Shown: piece after piece, positions 18,900 through 23,791 of the stretch
How the letters are laid out: every line of letters starts with the position of its first letter
How positions within the stretch are numbered: position 1 is the stretch's first letter
Source: Saccoglossus kowalevskii
Lineage: Eukaryota > Hemichordata > Enteropneusta > Harrimaniidae
Direction of reading: 5' to 3'
Assembly: GCF_000003605.2 (NCBI RefSeq)
Contig: NW_003147277.1
Location: forward strand, 198,070 to 221,860
DNA length: 23,791 bases
Made by a program: the position numbers and the translations under genes
The notes under the pieces: model-generated
The model's database searches: none
What the model saw: the letters and a program-made list of their open reading frames with translations, nothing else
Told to the model about the DNA's origin: nothing

Positions 18900-19165
18900 T
18901 GAGCTATATTCTGAAACCCACCCTATAACTGTATATTCAGTACTTAAGTTGTCATATTCCCTTGCGTCGTTTATGTTGATGAGACGAATAGATGACGGCG
19001 TCCTGTTGACAAAGTTGAAACCATATAGCTGTATAGCTTGATAAGTCAGTATGACGTGGTATTTGTGTCAACTCATTTCAAGGTCTATCATATTTACAAA
19101 AACACTTTACAAAGTGACTAATTATTGGCGTAGATAAGAACAATGTTTATCGCACTGGTGTATCA
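18900..19165 (+). repeat. R-unit copy 4, diverged
   Basis: CCCACCCTATAACTGTATAT, TTAAGTTGTCATATTCCCTT, GTTGATGAGACGAATAGATG, CGGCGTCCTGTTGACAAAG, CAACTCATTTCAAGGTC and GAACAATGTTTATCGC follow the same order as copies 1-3. A local 67-codon open frame crosses the unit, but copies 1 and 2 carry stops in the matching frame, so it is not taken as coding. Confidence 0.6.
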
Positions 19166-19756
19166 CTCTATGGGCATAGCGGCATACAGCATTTACTATA
19201 AGGTATAACAATAGATCAGAGGCTTATCAGGGAATCATCCAGTTCTTAGGCATATTGTCTTGGTGATAAAGAAAGATCGTTCAGCACACTTGTAGATAGG
19301 TTCCAAAAGAGTGTCAAACAAGAATAGGAAATCAGATTGGTAGGTTGACTTCCTTTGGACGAGCCACTATCCTTGTCTTGATTGAGCAGCCTTTGGGGAG
19401 GTCAGTGCTGATTCTTAAGAACAAGGCGTATCTATAGAAACGGGACATAAAGATTGCATGAAGCTCATGTAAATTGTTTAATTTATGCAAATTAGGTAAT
19501 TGGTAAGGACAACATTTAATGCTAAACTGAATATGTATATCGATTATCACGGAGTATCTAAGTACCATAAGATTGGATCTTAAGAAAAAAAGTGGAAAAA
19601 ATAGTAAAATAGCTTAAAATTAGTTAACAAATATGCAAATTAGGTCATTAAGTATGGAGTTCAACCTAAAATTGATCACATCTGCACACTAGCTACGTAC
19701 AGCTATGTAGCAAGTTTCATCAAAGTATAATAATTGGCTATTGAGCTATCAGTGGT

Positions 19757-19770
19757 ACACACACACACAC
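19757..19770 (+). repeat. (AC)7 microsatellite
   Basis: Seven AC units in a row form a short dinucleotide repeat. Confidence 0.85.
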
Positions 19771-19868
19771 ATTCTCGTATTCCGTGTGATCCGAGGACAT
19801 CTGATTAACTTTTAATATATTTGCGATATGAACTCGATTAAAACACGTTTCTATATAGGATTGCGTTT

Positions 19869-19894
19869 TAATTGAGTTTAATTAAACTCAATTA
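19869..19894. repeat. 26-bp perfect palindrome
   Basis: The half-site TAATTGAGTTTAA is followed directly by its exact reverse complement with no spacer, centred on TTAA. After a mismatch the flanks pair again (ATTGC on the left, GCAAT on the right), so an imperfect cruciform of about 45 bp is possible. It may be a relic of a small inverted-repeat element or chance in AT-rich DNA. Confidence 0.7.
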
Positions 19895-20640
19895 CAAAGC
19901 AATTCAACGTTTAATTAAATAAAAGACGAATATCCTGAGACTGAACATAGAAATGTTTGCGAAGCTTAGGTTTAGCAAAATGGGAAGGTATGGTAAAATT
20001 ATATTAATATAAATTGTACAATACCTTCCCTCTTTATTAAATGGGTCGTCATTGGTAGGAGTAAAGTTCAATGAAAATCGTCACAATGTTGAAAACACAC
20101 ACGTTAAGACACACACGATTTAGCAGTACTAGTGATATAAAATTAAACAAGTTTAATATTCAAAATATCATCAAACTAACATTTCAAAACATATGTGCGC
20201 TTATTTATAAACAGAGAAATGGACGGTAAGAATACAATAAATTCAGTGTTTGAGGTTAGTCAATCGACTTGAGGATTGTCATGTCTTATTCAGTATACTT
20301 TTGTTTCTCAACAAGGTATCTCTGACAATGTGTACCACGTTAGATTTGTTTATGTGTTTATGTAAATTATAGAGCTAAAGCAGAGTGAAACAAATCGTCA
20401 AGGAATATCGCATTATTAAGTTTGAAAGTTAGAAAAAAAAACGATACTTGTAGAGCATATTGTTTCAAGTTCACTTCCTCTATGATAAAAAAGTACTTTA
20501 CTCCAACCATTCCTGTATATTGGAATGTCGTAATGCAGACAAATTCTCGACACTTCTTCATATAATAAATGCCCGTACTATTTTAATGCAACATTAATAT
20601 CACTTAGGTTACTTTTATGTCCGTATTTTACGATTACGGA

Positions 20641-20674
20641 ATTTGTTATTATTTGTTATTATTTGTTATTATTT
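20641..20674 (+). repeat. (ATTTGTTATT)n tandem repeat
   Basis: Three perfect ATTTGTTATT decamers and a partial fourth. Confidence 0.85.
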
Positions 20675-21777
20675 TGGTGGTTGAGATTCACCATTGCGAA
20701 CAATAGTAGTATATCTAAATATGTGGGGGCAACCATAAACTGCATTTATAAAAATTATGATGTTTTTATATTGCGTGTTGTTCTAGATCTGGACGACAGT
20801 TTCCAAATCGCAAAACGATACTTTTTTCTAGCATGATTGTGAAATTGATGACAATCTAAATATTTCCATATTTTTGAAAACCATATGCTAAATAATTACA
20901 TTATACTATACTATAGTCTACGTTCAGTTGAATTATCGTCCTAATTTGATTTTATAAGTGGGTAACGTATTTACCTGCCGTGATTCACTTGAATATGGAA
21001 ATAGAATAAATTATTCTGTCATTGGATTAAACTTCTGTTTCTATTTGATCAACATTTTTTGGAAAATTCTATTTATAATGTTGGTGCCAATCGTCATGAA
21101 TTTTCAGGATATGTATATATATGAAATATTGATAATGTTATTATATGCCCCATTTTATAACTAAGCATACTTTTAAAAAATCAACACCATACAAATAATA
21201 ATTTATCAGATATTTCAATAACTAAATTTAGAATCTCTAGGTTTTTAAAACACGCTGTTTATGATTAGTATCCCTGTAATGGTTCCCTACGTCGTTATCG
21301 CCGTCAGTAGACACATATTGAATTATGCATACTGAGTATGCTTTTCATATAGGCCCGTGAGACAATATACAGCTGTCTCCGCTTGCACCATCTGACAAGC
21401 TTAATCATATTCATCTACTGAGATTATTTGGGTATACTGTCAATATCAAAGGTTATATAGTTAACCACACAAAATTTGTTTTGTAATGGTTATAATTGTT
21501 AGCGTTTTATGGCAGTTATATAATATGCAGCGCAAAATCCATTTCAATTTGAAGAGTGATATGAACATGGAGAGATGAAAGAACTTTTAAATGTGTCCAT
21601 CATCACAGGTTTTGCAATATCATATTCTTATATACACGAGTAGTTAATACAATATTATAGGTACAATTTCCCGGTCCAACGATCTTTCTATGATTGTGAG
21701 ATTAATAACGAGGCGTTTTTGCATACTAATGAGGCTTATTACATAAGAGACGTGAATATAAAGTTGGTTAAGTACGT
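20675..21777. other. no gene recognised
   Basis: AT-rich sequence. A 68-codon plus-strand open frame (20958-21164) is hydrophobic (for example WKILFIMLVPIVMNF) but reads like translated A/T sequence, with no domain or exon border to support it. Confidence 0.5.
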
Positions 21778-21845
21778 CACGAAATACGATATGAGTAAGT
21801 CAAATCATTACAGGAAGTATAAAATTATCCTCGGGGGCGGAGCTA
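21778..21845 (+). repeat. repeat block, copy 1 (ACGATAT ... CGGGGGCGGAG)
   Basis: The block begins CACGAAATACGATATGAGTA and ends at CCTCGGGGGCGGAG. The same pair of landmarks, in the same order and orientation, recurs at 22184-22309. The following 21846-22160 is clearly GC-richer than its surroundings, with CpG-containing words such as GCGCGCGCTGC near 21910. The whole may be one repeat element or a small CpG-rich regulatory patch. Confidence 0.5.
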
Positions 21846-22147
21846 CGTCACAGACGTTCCACGTTGCTTAAACGCACACCACTGTACCATGTATTTCTAT
21901 GGGCTCTGCGCGCGCTGCTGAGAAACGCGGAACGCCGAGCGAAGAGCCGGTGAAAATTTTAGAAAAAGACATGAACTCAACTTTGAAGTAATCCTAAACA
22001 ATCAAATTTATATGCGTTACACACCCAGTGGTAATCTTGTTACACTGTTTAGAGGGAGTCTAAAAAAACATCCCAAAGTACCGTTTTCTGAGAGATTTCG
22101 GCCTCTGTTTTCACCGTGATGGTTACCATGCGGTGAAAATGCCCGGA

Positions 22148-22309
22148 TGTCCGCCTCCGAGATTTAAAACATTTCTTAACGCCGCGAAATACGATATAAA
22201 TAAGAAAAAAATCGATTAAACAACTTGTTCATACTATATGTCGTATGATTTCAGATATTTGAGAATTCATTTGATGTGAAGGTAATGATTAATCTCGGGC
22301 GGAGTTCAT
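22148..22309 (+). repeat. repeat block, copy 2, with an inverted core copy
   Basis: GCGAAATACGATATAAATAA (22184) through AATCTCGGGCGGAG repeats the landmarks of 21778-21845, with about 60 extra bases between them. An inverted version of the core (GTCCGCCTCCGAGATTT, 22148-22166) lies just before it. Two direct and one inverted copy within 550 bases suggest a structured mobile-element remnant. No coding sequence is seen. Confidence 0.45.
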
Positions 22310-23227
22310 AAATCTTTGTTTCATCATCTCAACTACCGAATCTGACAACCAATGCATTTCTTTGGATAATATGGCGAAATTGCCTACAAATTTTATCCAA
22401 TGGATTGATCGTTTCTATAAAGAGAAAAAAAGAAATATATTTAATACAGTAACACGTCACAGTTTACATTTAACAGCATATTTACAGAATTCGTTTTTGA
22501 ATTGTTTACATAAATTTCATGCATAACGCTGGTGACCCCAGGTGAAGTTTCATTTGTGGTGAACGTTTGTAAGTAATTACGTTTATGTATTTCGAGAATC
22601 TTTCTTCTCATTATTTACAAGTGACATGATATATATATTTACCTGATCGCTGATTCGAATGAATAGTTATATTTTTTTACTACCTGAAATGGGATAAGGG
22701 AAAACTAACGCCGCTTTTTGTAGGATAACCTTGAAAGTATCCTTGTATACTGACATAAATAATTCCAAAAAATGAATGTACTGTAACGTAGCAATTTCTT
22801 TGTCGGTGAATACGTCTTCTTGCAGAAGAATCGGCAGCACTAAAACAAGTGGGACATTTGCTGGTCGATGTTGTTGAACTGCATACGTTTACTTTGTGTA
22901 GGTTATTTAATTTGGATTAAGTGATTTGTTTGGATCACGCCAACTGTATAAAACAAGAGATGCTCACAGGAAGGTACATGTTCAGTTTATTGTTCCCGAG
23001 CTTGGGCATACATTGCAGAGATATTGAGAGACTAGTTTTTTCAAGGCAACCATGTTATACACATAATATGCTCCTGGGAAGACGTTTTGCTTAGTTCAAT
23101 GACTTGAGAGACTTTTTGATATTTTGGTTTAAACATATGCAGTTTATTTACGAGTGCATTTTAGTTTATATTCAAAATAAGCTGTAAACTTTGAGTGCAA
23201 GTGTATGTGCAGAATGATTTTTTTAAG
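22310..23227. other. no gene recognised; possible weak exons
   Basis: One stretch after acceptor-like GTCTTCTTGCAG (from about 22828) is open on the plus strand as ESAALKQVGHLLVDVVELHT and reaches a GT near 22900 in the phase needed by the candidate exon at 23228. The donor (GTTATT) is weak, and no upstream exon joins it without a stop. It is recorded as a lead only. Confidence 0.3.
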
Positions 23228-23301
23228 ACCCGTGACAACAATAATACATGGCGAAGCGATCTCTCCTAATAAGCTGATGTGTCCTCTACCATTAAACGAA
23301 G
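23228..23301 (+). CDS. candidate internal exon, possibly from an extracellular protein
   Basis: A 74-base segment lies between a T-rich acceptor (TTTTTTTAAG) and a good donor (CGAAG/GTAATT). In one frame it reads PVTTIIHGEAISPNKLMCPL followed by PLNE. The short pattern of a Gly-containing turn, ISPN, and then CPLP recalls strands of IPT/TIG-like or AMOP-adjacent extracellular modules, where a Cys-Pro pair often closes the unit. This resemblance is weak and from memory of the pattern only. Neighbouring exons cannot be fixed, and the window ends 490 bases later. Confidence 0.25.
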
Positions 23302-23791
23302 GTAATTAGTTCATTTCCCGCTTTTTCTTGTAATAAAAAAAAACACTCGTCAATTATTCAGGATATGTTGTAGTTGTTCAATGCAATAGTTTTTCTTCAT
23401 TTGTGTTGTCAATTATGAGATACCGGTGACAGAAGGGTGTGTTTTTCAAACTTATTTGAGCACCAAGAAAGGATTGTTAGTGAATGTTGTTTTTACTGAT
23501 GTATAAAATAGTGTTCTATCAAAACAGTTTTACAGCCCGTGCTAATCATCTAGAGTATTTTTGTATAACATCATAATCATGTTTCAAACACTTACTAAGC
23601 ATTTAAAAATGTAAAATATAGTGTAGGAAATGTACTGAAGTGCTGTCAATGGGAGAGATAAGGCGTCAAATCATCATTTGTTGCTGCAAATCAATTATAG
23701 TAATGCATGCCTGTAATTTATAAGTTGACTCTATGTAGTGTGTTCGCGCTGAGTTGAGAGTGATAAATGTTTTAACTGATCAACATACAGA
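23302..23791. other. right edge, no gene recognised
   Basis: AT-rich sequence to the end of the window. An open stretch near 23431-23500 (GCVFQTYLSTKKGLLVNVV) follows an acceptor-like GGTGACAG in a phase compatible with the exon at 23228, but there is no other support. Confidence 0.35.

Larger units (their letters stand above)
19166..20640. other. AT-rich, no gene recognised; small repeats only
   Basis: ATGCAAATTAGGT occurs twice in direct orientation (19485-19497 and 19633-19645), suggesting a degenerate repeat there. An (AC)7 run lies at 19757-19770 and a 26-bp palindrome at 19869-19894. Open frames here are 64-78 codons, on the minus strand, and have no recognised motif. Confidence 0.45.

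Noticed and set aside
18838-19041. 67-codon plus-strand frame across R-unit copy 4
   Set aside because: The corresponding frame is interrupted in R-unit copies 1 and 2, so the repeat is not a coding family.
1-23791. CRISPR arrays, bacterial operons, ribosomal RNA genes, endogenous viral genes
   Set aside because: No regularly spaced identical repeats, no ribosome-binding-site-led gene runs, no recognisable rRNA, and no reverse transcriptase, capsid or envelope motifs were seen on either strand.

Overview
This window reads as nuclear DNA of an animal, most likely a marine invertebrate. The DNA is AT-rich and has no operon-like gene packing. Recognisable coding pieces are short, carry GT/AG exon borders, and lie among many mobile-element remnants. 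One 50-base N gap marks a draft assembly. A TRIM2/3/71-like coiled-coil/filamin/NHL fragment, a RecQ-like helicase fragment, a tRNA-derived SINE and several MITE-like repeats fit such a genome. A hemichordate-like or similar deuterostome source is possible, but that is an inference and no species can be named.

Positions 48-5862 hold one complete transposon insertion. A 9-bp direct repeat (AGCCTTGAC) directly abuts ~190-bp terminal inverted repeats whose outer 33 bases match perfectly. Long inverted repeats plus a 9-bp duplication point to the Mutator-like (MULE) superfamily. No transposase is visible. The cargo is a decayed, intron-containing RecQ-like helicase (2435-4257), so the element resembles a Pack-MULE. 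Two further elements are nested inside it. One (1513-2194) carries seven copies of a 14-bp CACGTG-centred palindrome near its ends. The other is a ~150-bp TTAA-type MITE inserted between two helicase exons.

From 5863 to 12624 little is recognisable. A run of exon-like open segments on the minus strand (7687-8884) may be a decayed or poorly resolved gene of unknown function. A ~490-bp foldback element (10272-10758) has the assembly gap between its arms. A 71-codon open frame of unknown function lies at 11845-12060.

Positions 12625-13600 are a broken TRIM-NHL-type sequence with two frameshifts and a stop. From 13851 to 16305 there is a repeat cluster: a TA-flanked inverted-repeat element, an inverted copy of its interior carrying a shared open frame, a second copy of the TTAA MITE, a truncated SINE and a degenerate ~230-245-bp tandem array. 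From 16929 to 19165 four copies of a ~200-240-bp unit occur, the first two in tandem with a 241-bp period. They are interrupted by a tRNA-Met-like SINE on the minus strand.

The last 4.6 kb is mostly unannotatable AT-rich DNA with microsatellites, a 26-bp perfect palindrome, a GC-richer repeat pair (21778-22309) and one weak candidate exon near the right edge. No complete functional protein-coding gene, structural RNA gene or CRISPR array could be supported. The window is best read as a repeat-rich intergenic or pericoding region with gene relics.
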